Source: Sipunculus nudus (lineage: Eukaryota; Annelida; Sipuncula; Golfingiida; Sipunculidae). From it: a stretch of 64,000 nt of DNA. How positions within the stretch are numbered: the stretch's first letter is position 1; each line of letters begins with the position of its first letter. The DNA is taken from positions 35,210,027 to 35,274,026 of the forward strand of contig CM049308.1 of NCBI GenBank assembly GCA_026874595.1. The letters are read 5' to 3'. The notes below the pieces were generated by a model. It had not been told where the DNA came from. It saw only the letters and a program-made list of their open reading frames with translations, and did no database searches. Positions 48,770 through 60,357 of this stretch are shown here, in pieces. A program made the position numbers and the translations under genes.

Positions 48770-49275
48770 TACTGATACCAGCCAAACGAGGGAATGTATT
48801 GCAATGGTCATCCATCCTGTTCATTGATATCGTGGTTAACAACCGACAAAAAATCTTAACATAAAACAAAAGAATTCATGTTAACTTATAAACCAAACTG
48901 AAAACCCGTCTCTATGGTAACGAGGCATTTCTGTATCGCATACAATTTACAGCATTTGTCCATAACCCGTGCGAGCCATGCTTGTATTTATGAAATTCAA
49001 CAAACATAACGAGGGATTTACTATAATATTAAGCTGAAACGGATTTTTTCTGGGATGGAGTTGTTAGAAAGTATACTAAAAAAGCCAACGGATGGTCTGG
49101 TTTATGTCGAGTGACAGCATACCTGTAGGCCATGAGATATTGTCAAAAATATTTGCATCCTCATCGAGCGTATCGATCAGGGCGGTCCTCAGTGTTATGT
49201 GTAAAGGTACTCTGACGCCATTATACTGGCCGTAGGCCGTCTAATGTCAGAGGGCCGAAATAACACTATAGCAAA
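48770..49275 (+). repeat. Dispersed ~400-bp repeat, copy 3
   Basis: Aligns with 13705-14110 and 34024-34470 in the same orientation. Shared landmarks: CAATGGTCATCCATCCT (with copy 2), ATCTTAACAT, CTCTATGGTAAC (with copy 1), GAAATTCAACAAAC (with copy 2), GTTGTTAGAAA, GGTCTGGTTTAT (with copy 1), GTAGGCCATG and AGAGGGCCGAAAT (with copy 2). Confidence 0.7.
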
Positions 49276-49828
49276 AGATATGATTTTCAGAATCGCTATA
49301 TTTTATGCTCACTTTTAATCCAAATTATGCGCTAACCTCATACGGTTTAATATATGACTTGTATTGTTCAGTATGATGCTGCTGACCCTTTTTGCTTTCC
49401 ACATAACTATATTCATTAAATAATCCTCGCAATGTAGACACAACGCCCTCATGGACAACCCACCAGACAATTACTCTAAAAGAACACGGGAGCTGAAATC
49501 CATTGTGCGTTTTGATCGTACAAAATAACTATTAAACCAGGGATGCTAGGCACGACACAAATCAGGTGTCAACGACCTGTCATCAAATTAATTTTGAAAT
49601 GCTAATTTTCCTCATTAAAGTTATTCATTTCTACCTTGATAAGGATAAAACTCTTACAATGCTTCATTCCTTTCTTAGTGATTCAGGTCAGAAAACCGGT
49701 CGTGCAGAGGCGATGGTGTTTATGGTCATGATAATTACAAGTCAGACGCCTACAGCCTCCTGCCAGTTCAGCGAGGAGATGAAGCTGATGAGCTGGGTGT
49801 AGATGAGCATTTTCGCCAGCCTCCATTA

Positions 49829-50472
49829 TTTCCATTATGTTTCATTGTATTCTTGCCCGTTATATTCTCCTTCATCATATTCGTGTCCATTTTATTCTCA
49901 CCCATTGTATTCTCATCCATTGTATTCTTGCCCGTTATTTTCTTGTCAATTATAATTCTTTTCTATTCTTTTCTTGTCCAATGTAATCTCGTCCATCATT
50001 GTCTCGTCCATAATATTCTTGTCTGTTGTAGTATTGTCCGTTATATACTTGTCCATTGTATTCTTGTCCATTATATTCATGTCTATTATATTCTTGCCCA
50101 TAATATTCTTGTCTCTATTGTATTCTTGCCCATTGTATTCTTGCACATTGTATTCTTGCCCATTGTCTTATTGTCCATTATATTCTTGTCTATTCTATTC
50201 TTGCCCATACTATTCTTACCCATTGTATTCTTGCCAATTCTATTCTTGCCTATTATATTCTTGTCCATTCTATTCTTGCCCATTGTATTGTTTATTATAT
50301 TCTTGTCCGTTCTATTCTTACCGATTCTATTCTTGCCCATTATATTCTTGCCCATTATATTCTTGCCGATTCTATTCTTGCCCATTGTATTTTTACCCAT
50401 TATATTCTTGCCCATTAAATTCTTGCCCGTTACATTCTTGTCCATTGTATTCTGGCCCATTGTATTTTAGTC
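49829..50472. repeat. 15-bp minisatellite, ~43 units
   Basis: The unit TTCTTGCCCATTGTA, with variants such as TTCTTGTCCATTATA, repeats head to tail for about 640 bp. Because 15 is a multiple of three and the unit lacks stops in most frames, several long open frames coexist: 205 and 168 codons on the plus strand (IFLPIV- and YSCPL-type pentapeptides) and 124 on the minus strand (MGKNI pentapeptides). No promoter, start context or splice signal supports translation. The first units (49829-49960) are the most diverged. Confidence 0.95.
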
Positions 50473-51787
50473 CAATATGAACAAGGAACAACCTAAGCCA
50501 TGACCCTCATCAAACTTCACAGCAAAACAGGAAACGTTTGTCACGCTTTAACAACTTCATCACAGATCATCAAAGCCCTGCCCCTTCATAAAAGAGAAGC
50601 GTTAAATAGTGTTATTATCTAAAACAAATTGAAATATGATCTTTTTGGTATTATATACCGTCTTTTTTACCGTGCACGTTTTATTTTACCAAGCCAAACC
50701 GGGATCGACGAAATTACAATTCCGACAAGCCAAATTTCGGGAATTTCCCCAATTTTCGTCCAGGTGAACTAAATCTTAAGTGATGTTAAATATTTCGGGT
50801 TTTATTTTTTGTTAATTTTTCAACATGAGGTTTAACGCTGCATGAGAGATCCTTAGTTCTAGTGATGCAAGTCAAGTTGCTTTCTACCTAAAACGACAGG
50901 AGTCAGTTTTAGTCAAATAGTTTTTCTGAAGTATTTTGATCTTGCTGTCCAATTATTATTTATTAGTTCTATATTACCCATTAAAGATAATATGGATATT
51001 ATTATTAGGAACATCCACATGTTGTCATTCTTCAGGGATCTATAAAGACTTTAGAAGAAATTTAATCATATGATGAGAGCTTTTGCTACGATAGTTCCGA
51101 CAATTATTTGTTAATTTCACCTTTACCAAACCATGCAATGGTCAAACGAGGTCAGTATCAATACAAGGCAGTGTAGCATTGCATTATGCATACATTAAAC
51201 AACATTAAGCTAATTACATTCACCGTATATTTGAAGGGTGTTCATTTGTGCTCAGTCTTCCTTTTGTCCTTTTCTACGGAGACTTCCGTTTGTGAAGAAA
51301 CTTCCTTTCAGACAATGTTTTCCTTTTCCGCGGAGATTTCCATTTCTGCGAAGTTTTCCCTACGTACTAGAAATGTCATTTCAAGCGTAGCTTCTTGTCC
51401 GTAGGGTGTTTCTATTGTACGGAAACTTCAAAGGAAGTCAAAGATTTCCTCGTTGAAACGTACATTATTTTCCGGATTGTCGCATCCAGGTACTTGTATA
51501 TAGAGGATTTATTCTTAGTAAATATACCCTGATTTCTGATATAAAAGAAAAGTTATAAGTTTTGTGAAATACGTGGTTTGCTCCCCAGATGGACATGACT
51601 CAAACTCTCGAGAAAACTACATAATTAAAGTACAGATGCTATGCAGCTTTGCCGGTAATGATGACAAACAAATGCAATCGATAATGTAAGGTACAGTCAC
51701 TGTAGGTGTCTTTATGGAGCGGCATTTAGAGTTTGTTGTTTTTTTCCAGACATTTGATATGTGCTGCTCTGTACCTATAGCTGTAAG
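50473..51787. other. Non-coding DNA, nothing recognised
   Basis: One weak internal repetition: CGGAGACTTCCGTTTGTGAAG near 51277 and CGGAGATTTCCATTTCTGCGAAG near 51331, about 54 bp apart, inside a 72-codon frame with no known motif. Confidence 0.5.
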
Positions 51788-51998
51788 CAGGGGCGGATCC
51801 AGGATTTAAGAAAAGGAGGGGTCCACCCCAGGAGGACCAATGACAATGCCTAAAAAAAGCCCCCCCCCCCCAGTTCTAGAAAAGGGGGGTCCAGGTAGAA
51901 AAATTGGTCTGAAACACTTAAAAAGGCTTGCGGCTGCTGAAAAAAAGGGGGGGGGGGCGGTCGGGACCCCCTGGACCCTCCCCCTGGATCCGCTTCTG
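51788..51998 (+). mobile_element. CAGGGGCGGATCC-family MITE with 5-bp TSD
   Basis: The best-preserved copy of the family, 211 bp. Left CAGGGGCGGATCCAGGATTT; right CCCCTGGATCCGCTTCTG. The direct repeat GTAAG abuts both ends (51783-51787 and 51999-52003). Interior: GGTCCACCCCAGGAGGACC, C run, GGTCTGAAACACTTAAAAAGG, CGGCTGCTG, G run, GGGACCCCCTGGACCCTCC. Non-coding. The 5-bp duplication suggests the same mechanism as the element at 36958. Confidence 0.85.
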
Positions 51999-52042
51999 GT
52001 AAGGACGGTGTTGATATGAACTTATACTTTATTCAATTTTTG

Positions 52043-52575
52043 TATACGCCCGTCTGTGGCGGGACGTGTTATGGTATACCAAAGGTCTATCAATTCGTCC
52101 GTCCAATGTCCGTTAAATTATAGTCTCGCCACGATAACTTACCAATTAAGGATTTGACGGATTATCATAAAACTCACCATAACTTCTTAACAATTGATAA
52201 TCTCGGCCGAGTTCATTTGTACGTAACATACACGCATATTTAATGAGGTCAGAGGTCACAAGCTACTTTGAGGTGTCGCCCGGATAACTTGCCAAGAATA
52301 TGGTGGATTTTGAAATAAATCCATAAAAATTAACCAACAAATATGTCACCTAAGTTCACTTTCTGGTAAAATCCATGCATATTCAATGAGGGCACAGGTC
52401 ACAATACTTTGGTGGTATATTTATGATTTATTAATCTTCTTGATTTTCATGAAACTCATTTCAAATATTAACCACGAGAGTTTCTCCCCTGAACTCAATT
52501 CTCGGCAAAATTCATGCATATTTAAGGAGGACAGAGTTGACAAGACATACAACGGGCGTATTTTGCACCATTGCG
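52043..52575. mobile_element. Element with three ~140-bp tandem units and ATACGCCCG ends
   Basis: GCATATTTAATGAGGTCAGAGGTCAC (near 52234) recurs as GCATATTCAATGAGGGCACAGGTCAC (52377) and GCATATTTAAGGAGGACAGAG (52516), giving units of about 143 and 139 bp. Other shared blocks are GGATAACTT.CCAA and a CAT(A/G)AAACTCA segment. The array is bounded by TATACGCCCGT (52043) and ACGGGCGTA (52552), an inverted repeat, with TTCGTCCGTCC near the left and GCGGACGG at the right. This organisation is typical of abundant mollusc repeats; that comparison is from general knowledge and was not searched. Confidence 0.6.
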
Positions 52576-52579
52576 GACG

Positions 52580-53862
52580 GATCAACCAGGATCATACAAA
52601 TAGTGTTTTATAAAGGTGGTACTGTCTAATGAATAATGATGTTTTCCATACGAAAAAAAAATGATATGTTATCAAAACGCCTTTTGGTTTTCATGTTTTG
52701 TACGCACGGGGTGAGGAGTGATCAATAAGTCATAACTAGTCGTTAAGACCAAAGTTATATAACAGTGGTTATAATAACTAATGCTAGACTCTCTCCATTG
52801 CACAACTGGTAGCGTTCGGTAATGTCTAGAGGTGAAGGGAACCGGAGGACCCGAAGACAACTTTATATTATTCGATTCTCAGGGACTGTGTTACGGACTT
52901 TAAATGTCATGGATTCTGGAAGCAGAGCGTAAGTCAGGATTAAAGGGAGAGGTTGAGTGACGGATTATTGACATGCGCGCTGGGCGAACGGTGTACACCC
53001 GTTATAAAATGATATAATATTATAATATATTATGAAATATAGATAACAAAATATATTTATACTTTATAATTGTTTTCACTAATGTGTTTGCTTATGTGTA
53101 TGTGAATTGCCGTGAGAAAGTCGACGTTGAAATCCAGGCATATTTTGCCAAGAATCAGCCTCTAACTGTATAACATCTTTCTGAAAAATAAAGATCAATA
53201 AGAAATAGTTGCCACAGCAAAAATGAAAAATGTGAATGGGTTGAAAAATGTGTCAATCTTTGAAAACAATTTAACTTTAAAATAGCTTGTGTGTAATGCA
53301 TGACTCATTAACCCCAGTTTTATATAGTTAACACGTAACAAATTCAGAAATATTCTTCCTAGGAGAGATTTCTCTCGATCAATAAGTTGTTAAAATGGAG
53401 GAAACAATATTAAAAATCAATTTCTTATTATATAATATTCACTAGTAGATAATTTATTGTCTGCAGTTGAAGAAAGCTTTATCAACAATGGTGCATTGTT
53501 GAGTCGGTACGGTGGTGTGTGTGTGTTGGGGGGGGGGGGGGTGTCCCCCTTGGGGCACACCACATTACAACCCTGCCTGGATATTGCTCTCTCAAACGGT
53601 AAGTCCTGCTACTCCCCGATTCTTGAAATATCCGTTTACATGAAGTACGTTATATTTAGACACATCTCGCTCATATGTCAGACAAGTAACGTACCTGGGG
53701 GTACAACTGAAATCTAGTATTCTCACAACATGTCAGATGAACATCTCGGGCTTGTTTGACTGCCAGTCAGAGTGTTTCCTTCCCCCAGCAGATGTCTGTT
53801 AAAAAAATTAATGGCTTGTTTTTATATTTTTGTGTGGTCTTTATCTTTTGCCAATGGGGATT
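52580..53862. other. Non-coding DNA, nothing recognised
   Basis: AT-rich; a 13-nt G run preceded by GTGTGTGTGTT lies near 53515-53541. No coding signal. Confidence 0.5.
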
Positions 53863-53935
53863 CAGTGGCGGATCAGGGGGGGGGGGGACTTTGGGGGCTC
53901 ATGCCTCCCCCCCCCCCCCCCATCCCCATCCGACC
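53863..53935 (+). mobile_element. Truncated CAGTGGCGGATC-type transposon end
   Basis: CAGTGGCGGATCAGG followed by an 11-nt G run, CTTTGGGGGCTCATGCC and a 14-nt C run. The G and C runs could pair. A matching right end was not found nearby. Confidence 0.5.
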
Positions 53936-55687
53936 CGAAATCATAGTTATCATTTTATCAATGAAATATACATTTTTACGAGTTTTATTCTTTTTATTTT
54001 TTTATTAATTATGGTCTTATATACCATTATACAAAGCATCAATTAAATTAAAATCCAAAGCTATGAAATGGGGCTAAAGGCGTGTGTCTGTATATACCAT
54101 GCTCATATCCATTTGTATTTTTAGAAGAATAAGTTGGATATTTACCTGTAATATATGCAGATATTAACATTTCTATGTAAATGATTTATCAACCATGACT
54201 TCCGCCGTTCACGTGCATGTAATGTTTCAGCTTCTTTTTACTTTGACATCTTGCTTGTTGACATGAATAATTAAATATTGAATTTGATATCGAGCTTTTC
54301 TTCACCTCGCCTTATCTTGGCGAAATACACTCTTAATTGATTTAAACCTATTGATATTGTTTTACCGTTCAGTTAAAGACAGTATACAGTGTATGTGTGT
54401 AAATGGTCATTGTTTTCATGACTGCGGTTTAGATTAAACGCTTGAATGTACTGCCTCGTTATAAATAACATATAAAGCGTACCAGGATAGGGTTGCACTT
54501 TTTTTTTATGGGGGGGGGGGGGGGGGGGCACACTATCGAACGTTTTTGTCCCCGCCGAAATTGAAAAGATAAACTATTCAGGATGTGGGAGAAAAATCAG
54601 ATATACAGACATCATCGATATTTTTTATCAATTAAAAATGCATTTACCAACATTGCAACAATTTTTAACAAAATTAGCGTTTGAGAATGCGTCTAACGTG
54701 CATGCCGGAGACATGTAAATATCCCATATTGGGAAATGCTAATTTAAAATTAAAATTTTTAAGAGGTACACTATTTTAAGCCCCTAGTAACATTAATCCG
54801 CTTTTGAGTGAACTAATCATAAACTACAATATCTAAAAAGTGTTTTTTTTTTGTTTTTCCCGTATAATGAATCAATCTCCCTTAAAACTGAAAATAATTT
54901 TTTTTAAATGTTACAAAATCATGTGAAAAAAATGAAAAGTTAAAAAAATATTTATTCTATCAGAAAAAGCACAGTGTCAGATTTAAAATAATGTATACTT
55001 TATGGGGTACATTATGAATATAAACAACTTTTGGATTGAATTTAGTTTTAGGGGTTTCAAAAAGCGATGCTACCTATATGATTCCATGGGAAGTCTCTGT
55101 ATGATAAAGACTAGGCTGGATAACTGAGCAGAAAAAAAGTAATTACTTAGAAAACAAAGCAGTAAAATCTTCAGTAATACAAGTAAAATTTGATGTCCTT
55201 AAAATTTATTTTGTATTTTATTGATTGGTATAGTAGCTAGTATCACCGCTTGAGTAATCAATTTATTAGTTATTCTGATTCATGTGAAATCGTTTGTATA
55301 AAATTCAGTCAGTTGAAAATTCAAAATATTGTGAAATGACAGTATGTATTGAATACATTTACTTGATAGTAAATATGGAAACATAATCCTATTTAACTTT
55401 TTATTAAGCCTCCGCGAACTGTTGAGAGTTCATGCCTAGTCCAGAAAAAGAACCCAAAGTTGTTATATTTTATAAGCCAAATAACAACGCTTCTCGCAAT
55501 GTCACTCTCCCACACCCACCGCCATTCTTGAAAAAAGCACGATGAGATTCACGTCTCCGTCCATTGACAAATGTTATAAATTCAGTGGCGTCTTTACGTC
55601 TATACGTAAAAGAAAATAGATGAATAGCATTTCGAATATTACAGTTCTGTTGAAGGGATTTTGTGTGATTTCAGTTAACACCTAGAA
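53936..55687. other. Non-coding DNA with one very long G run
   Basis: T8-A-T-G19 at about 54499-54528 is the longest G run in the window. A lone CAGTGGCGTCTTTACG at 55583 looks like a solitary transposon end. Otherwise AT-rich. Confidence 0.5.
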
Positions 55688-55689
55688 TT

Positions 55690-55905
55690 GGGCCTGTATG
55701 GCTGAGTGGCATGACGCTCGGCTTTCCCCGCTGGCGACCCGAGTTCGATTCACGGCGTGGCTATGATAGTGGGTATGGTGGTGGCCCGTCCATGGCCGGT
55801 GGTGTTCACCAGGTCCGACTGCTGAACGCCAACATCCGAGCCATGGAAAATGCCTCGTATTAGTTATCAAAACTAGTTGTACAATCGATGTCAAATAAAT
55901 AAAGT
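55690..55905 (+). mobile_element. tRNA-derived SINE
   Basis: The head has a good Pol III A box (TGGCTGAGTGG, 55699-55709) and, about 31 bp later, a B box (GAGTTCGATTC, 55741-55751), the spacing expected in a tRNA. The tRNA-like part is followed by a unique ~130-bp body (GGTGGTGGCCCGTCC..., GGTGTTCACCAGG) and an A-rich AAATAAATAAAG tail ending near 55905. It is not a functional tRNA, because the acceptor stem does not close and no discriminator follows. The parent tRNA and SINE family are not identified. No clear flanking duplication. Confidence 0.75.
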
Positions 55906-56103
55906 TTATCCACATTTATCAAAGTTTATCCAATTGAATAAAAAAACGTATATCCCCCCCCCCGAAAAAAATGAAAATAATCTTAAAATAAATTTTATGA
56001 CTTTGAGTCTCGTCCGTCTTAACCTTACCAAATGTGTTTCCACTTCTACCCTATATAATTATAAAGTGAATTTGCACTTTGCAACCTTATCGGTTTACGT
56101 TAT

Positions 56104-56155
56104 TTTTATTCTAGCCCCCCCCCCCCGGCTAAAAAAATCCTGGATTCGCCCCTTG
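56104..56155 (-). mobile_element. CAGGGGCGGATCC-type MITE end, truncated
   Basis: A C run, then GGCTAAAAAAATCCTGGATTCGCCCCTTG, the complement of a family 5' end with one inserted base. No partner terminus nearby. Confidence 0.5.
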
Positions 56156-57059
56156 GTGAAGCTTTTACTTGTGAACAGAAAGTAAAATCGATTTTTTCCC
56201 GCTTAAGAACTGTTTATAAAATACCAAATTCAGATAATAACAAATGCAGTTATATTTGGTTCGCTTAAATTTTAAATCATTGTTTTTTTTATTTATTTTT
56301 AGAATCCAATTTAATACAAGTGTATAGGTTACATGGTCTTTTACACATGTTTGTATTAAAATCAATGAACTGTACATTGATACAGAACAAGGGTTATTTT
56401 TAACTATTTCATCATATTGAGATTGTTTTACAAATATATTCCCATTCACATTCGAATAAACAATCAACTGTTTTTTCCTGCAGCGTCCGTGTTTCCGGCG
56501 TCTTACTGACGTGCAGCTTTGTAATTTATATACACGGTGGTCTTCGGGTTATTAGTTTGCCCTGATCTTCCAGGAACCCGTTGTTGATTTAATGATGACA
56601 CAAGGACTATAGCATAAAGATTAAACCAAGGTAATTGTATGTTTTCTCAGACATCATACACGTCAGCTGAAAACTTCCAGTTGGACGAGTACCGGAGCAC
56701 GGCCAGGGAATATATTCTCTTATTTTTACGACATCTACTGTGATTTAAGCGAGTCATCAGTGACCCATGTCGTCATATTTCCATCACAGCATGACTGATT
56801 TTGCTATTTGTTTTAGACAACAGCTCTAATGACTGATTTTTTAGCCGTCACAGACATGTTTCATAACATGTATTGACTGAATATAAATTGAAGAACTGCT
56901 GAGCTCATCCCCGCAGAACTAACCAACACCTACGTCATCAGCCGGCAGGGATCCGTCATAGTCTGAGCAGTCTTCACGGAATTATTTATGTGGTTTCCTT
57001 AAATAATTACCCGTACCATGGTTCCTTTGAAAATCAGGGCATGGCATAATTACCCCTCA
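56156..57059. other. Non-coding DNA, nothing recognised
   Basis: A 100-codon minus-strand frame (56165-56467) is AT-driven low-complexity sequence (Lys, Asn, Tyr-rich). Confidence 0.5.
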
Positions 57060-57136
57060 GAATATATAATCTAATGTTATTATGATTATTGTTGTTATTA
57101 TTATTATTATAATTATAGTTGTGATTATTTTGATTA

Positions 57137-57178
<42 letters not shown>
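57060..57178. repeat. (TTA)n microsatellite
   Basis: TTATTATTA runs interrupted by GATTATTG variants, the longest uninterrupted part at about 57137-57176. Confidence 0.9.
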
Positions 57179-57830
57179 CTTAAAAAATATGGTCAGATTT
57201 TGATTGCAGTTATTCATCTTATTATCTTTTTATAAGTATTATTATTAGAAAAAAAGTATTTGTAGTAGCAAGAGAAGTTGTTCAGCGAACTATAAATACA
57301 TACAAGCAAACATAAACCACATTTATCCTAGACCAAAGAGTCAGCTTTTTCATACACACACACCACCCTCACACACCCATACCCACACACATTAGACCAG
57401 CAGGTAGATGTGATCTGACGGTACTACAGGTGACCGTTATAAATATCCCCTGAGCATCTGCCCGGAGACAAAACCTTTCTGTGTGGTTGGTGTATGAAGC
57501 ATAAATAAACTGGGAGCTTCCGGAAAGCCGTTTAGGGCCCGTCGATAATGATTTCGTCTATGGAAAAGAAAGGCGATGCGTTTCCCTGTAGTATCCGGCT
57601 TGATTTGGCTTATTACATCAAAGTACAGCGTAGGGAGGATATCTGGAGTCCTTCGACTCTCCGATTACCAACATATCATATGTCACAATGGTCACATTTC
57701 AATTGTGATATACCTCTGTTTTTGTAAACCACATATAACTTACATACATTGAGGTCATACGTGTGTAGGGAACTATCTTCACTAGACGCAAGTATTATAT
57801 ATTACCCGTTCATTGTTTTTGCACTTGCGG

Positions 57831-58103
57831 ACCAGGTAAGTTTTATTCCAGGTACGACATATGGCCCTTCAAATTTGACCACTAAATACTCAGTCGCTGT
57901 TTCTGTCATATTGAGCTGCGACAGCCCACTTCGAAAGATAATGTTAAATTTCTGAGGATTTATTAGACCAGGTTAGTTTTTTTCCAGGTACGACATATGG
58001 CCCTGCAATTTTGACCACTAAATACTCAGTCGCTGTTTCTGTCATATTGAGCTGCGACAGCCCCCTTCGAAAGAAAATGTGAAATTTCTGAGGATTTATT
58101 AGA
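57831..58103. repeat. Tandem duplication, 2 x 136 bp
   Basis: ACCAGGT at 57831 and 57967 starts two nearly identical copies sharing CCAGGTACGACATATGGCCC, ACTAAATACTCAGTCGCTGT and CGACAGCCC, differing at only a few positions up to GAGGATTTATTAGA. A recent event. Each copy includes an AGG|TAAGT-like or AGG|TTAGT sequence resembling a splice donor, but no exon is supported. Confidence 0.9.
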
Positions 58104-58604
58104 AACTATAGAAAATGCATCCTTAGGACACACATCGCCTCATTCCCAACAGTTCAAGACTCAAAACGTGCATGTCTGAGGAGTGGCCACTGAGGAGTTA
58201 TGTGATAAAGTGGAAGTGGAACCATCATTAATTATAATGTAGATTTATGCAGGCTAAATTAACTCCAAAGCATGGAGAAAACAGGATTAATATATAGCCA
58301 TGCACAGCCACGGGCCTCATAATCTAGAGGCACCAACCCCTTGTAAAATTTTAATAATAACCACTGATGTAACTAACATATATGTAATGAAAATCAGGGG
58401 TTTAATAGTAAATAAGGAGCTTAACATGTTGTGGAATGCACTCGCATTGTATAATTTGTAATATCGATACCAGTTCTTAAAGTTCAGCAAAGATATACAG
58501 TTGATATACAGTTAATAATTAACAAAGGAACGACGTCTTGTATCTCATTATCAGATGCAATTAATTGTGGCCTCCGAAAGCCTCCTTACCACGTGCCTCC
58601 TTTT
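58104..58604. other. Non-coding DNA, nothing recognised
   Basis: No repeat or coding signal seen. Confidence 0.5.
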
Positions 58605-59180
58605 CCCAAATCCCGGTTAGTGATTTCAGATTACTCCCGCTTTAGTTTTCCGGGGGACAATCTGAAATCTATTTCAGATACCTCCCCACCAACGCCCAAA
58701 CGCCCGTCCCCGGATCTCTTAAAAATCGATTTTAGATTATTCGCCATGATTTCAAGTTACCCCTTCAAACAGTTGTTTCTATATATGTATATATATAAAA
58801 TTCATGTATTTTTTTTATTTTCTGAATTATTTTTTAGTTAATTTTAAAATTTAAATTTTTTTATTTCTTATGTTTGCATGTCATTTGTCATGCGCTTTGG
58901 TAAAGTGAACGAGTCAATGTAAATATAATAACAGTATAATTAACAATTTGCGACAGTTTTCATAAACTGTTTAATTAACATTTTGCGTCAGTTATCAATA
59001 ATTGATACCCTCTTTTAAAACTCATATTCAAATCTAGTTTATTGAAATAAAATATCATCAGTTAAAACGTAAGAATTTATCATATATTTAAATCAGATAG
59101 GGGTTGGTTCAGACTACCCCCGGGGTAATCTGAAATTGCTTTCAGTTCACCGTGGGGGGTGAGGGGTAACCTGGAATGGG
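58605..59180. mobile_element. Putative element with TTCAGATTACYCCC motifs in inverted ends
   Basis: TTCAGATTACTCCC at 58625-58638 and CAATCTGAAATC near 58668 on the left face GGGGTAATCTGAAA at 59122-59135 and GGGGTAACCTGGAA at 59164 on the right, giving an inverted arrangement around an AT-rich core. The core contains a 34-bp tandem pair (AATTAACAATTTGCGACAGTT at 58938, AATTAACATTTTGCGTCAGTT at 58972). Exact ends and target duplication not resolved. Confidence 0.4.
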
Positions 59181-60357
59181 GTTGACCTGGGATCTTTACA
59201 TCGGCAGTTCTTCACTAAATCGTTCAAGAGACTGATTCAAAGATAGCAATATTTATACCATACAGCGCAATCTACGGCAAGGGGCGGCGTAAATCGTGAT
59301 GTGGCAATTACCAGCGTCAATCACCAACCGACGCTTTCTCCTGAACATGGCCCAGCGCAGCATCATGGGTGATGTATTAACAGGGTTTTCATCTTTGTGA
59401 CAACCGTAAGTATTATACAGCGTTGGAAAGCGATAAATAAATGTGGACCCCTGTCACTATCCAAGAAACCTGAAGTTTCTCATATTTTATTCACTGTAAT
59501 AACGGTTTTGTGCCACCTTTGCCATTTATTCAAACAAATATAGATCATTACAACGTCATTTATGTTTGAAATCTAATTACAGAATCATATGAGGACCAGG
59601 CAAAGACAAAATCTACGTGTTCTCATTTCTTTGATTTATAAGAACAGTTGGTATATATTATTGAAGAGTGGGCGTTTTCTTCATTTAATGTCATTATATG
59701 GAATCACTATCGGAGAGCCACAAGAAAAACGAAAATAATTGGCGTGACAGGCTTATGGGTTTTATGGATTTATGCCACATTGCAGAGTACACAAAAGGTT
59801 TTCTGTTTCAAAAGGAAATGTCGCCTGAAACAGTCATTTGGTTTATTTAGTTCTCACAGGATCGGTTTACACAAAAAGATAATTAAAAACTGCCACTGTA
59901 GTGAATGTGGTCAAGACGGGCTTGGATACGATATGAAAAATATTTGAAGATGTACAGAAATCTACTAGAATAAAGAGTTGTACATGAACAATGAACTTAA
60001 GTTTATTTCTTCTTAGATGTCAGGTTTAAATATAACAGCAAAACCTTCCTACACAAACTGTGAATTTATTTGATACATGCTGAGAGAAATACCATACTGA
60101 ACTCTGTATGGCAGTCTCTCTCTCTCTCCGTTCTAATGCTCACTCATTTGTCGTTTAATTCATATACAACCATTGGTATAACTGGCCAAAAGGTGGTCGG
60201 TTCATTCATTAACAATGTGAATACTTTTGGTTATTTCAAAGGGGGTCTTAATAGACAGGTGGTCTGACGAGACAAGTGGTCTTTCATACAGGGTCCATTC
60301 CATGTATACACACATATCTGTTTATGCTTGACTGCTATATATAATATATTTATATAT
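59181..60357. other. Non-coding DNA, nothing recognised
   Basis: A 99-codon plus-strand frame (59648-59947) contains no motif I know. Codon content is unremarkable. Confidence 0.5.

Noticed and set aside
49853-50480. 205- and 168-codon open frames that look like a membrane or Cys-rich protein
   Set aside because: They are translations of the same 15-bp minisatellite in different frames, and long open frames exist on both strands. The hydrophobic pattern follows from the unit.
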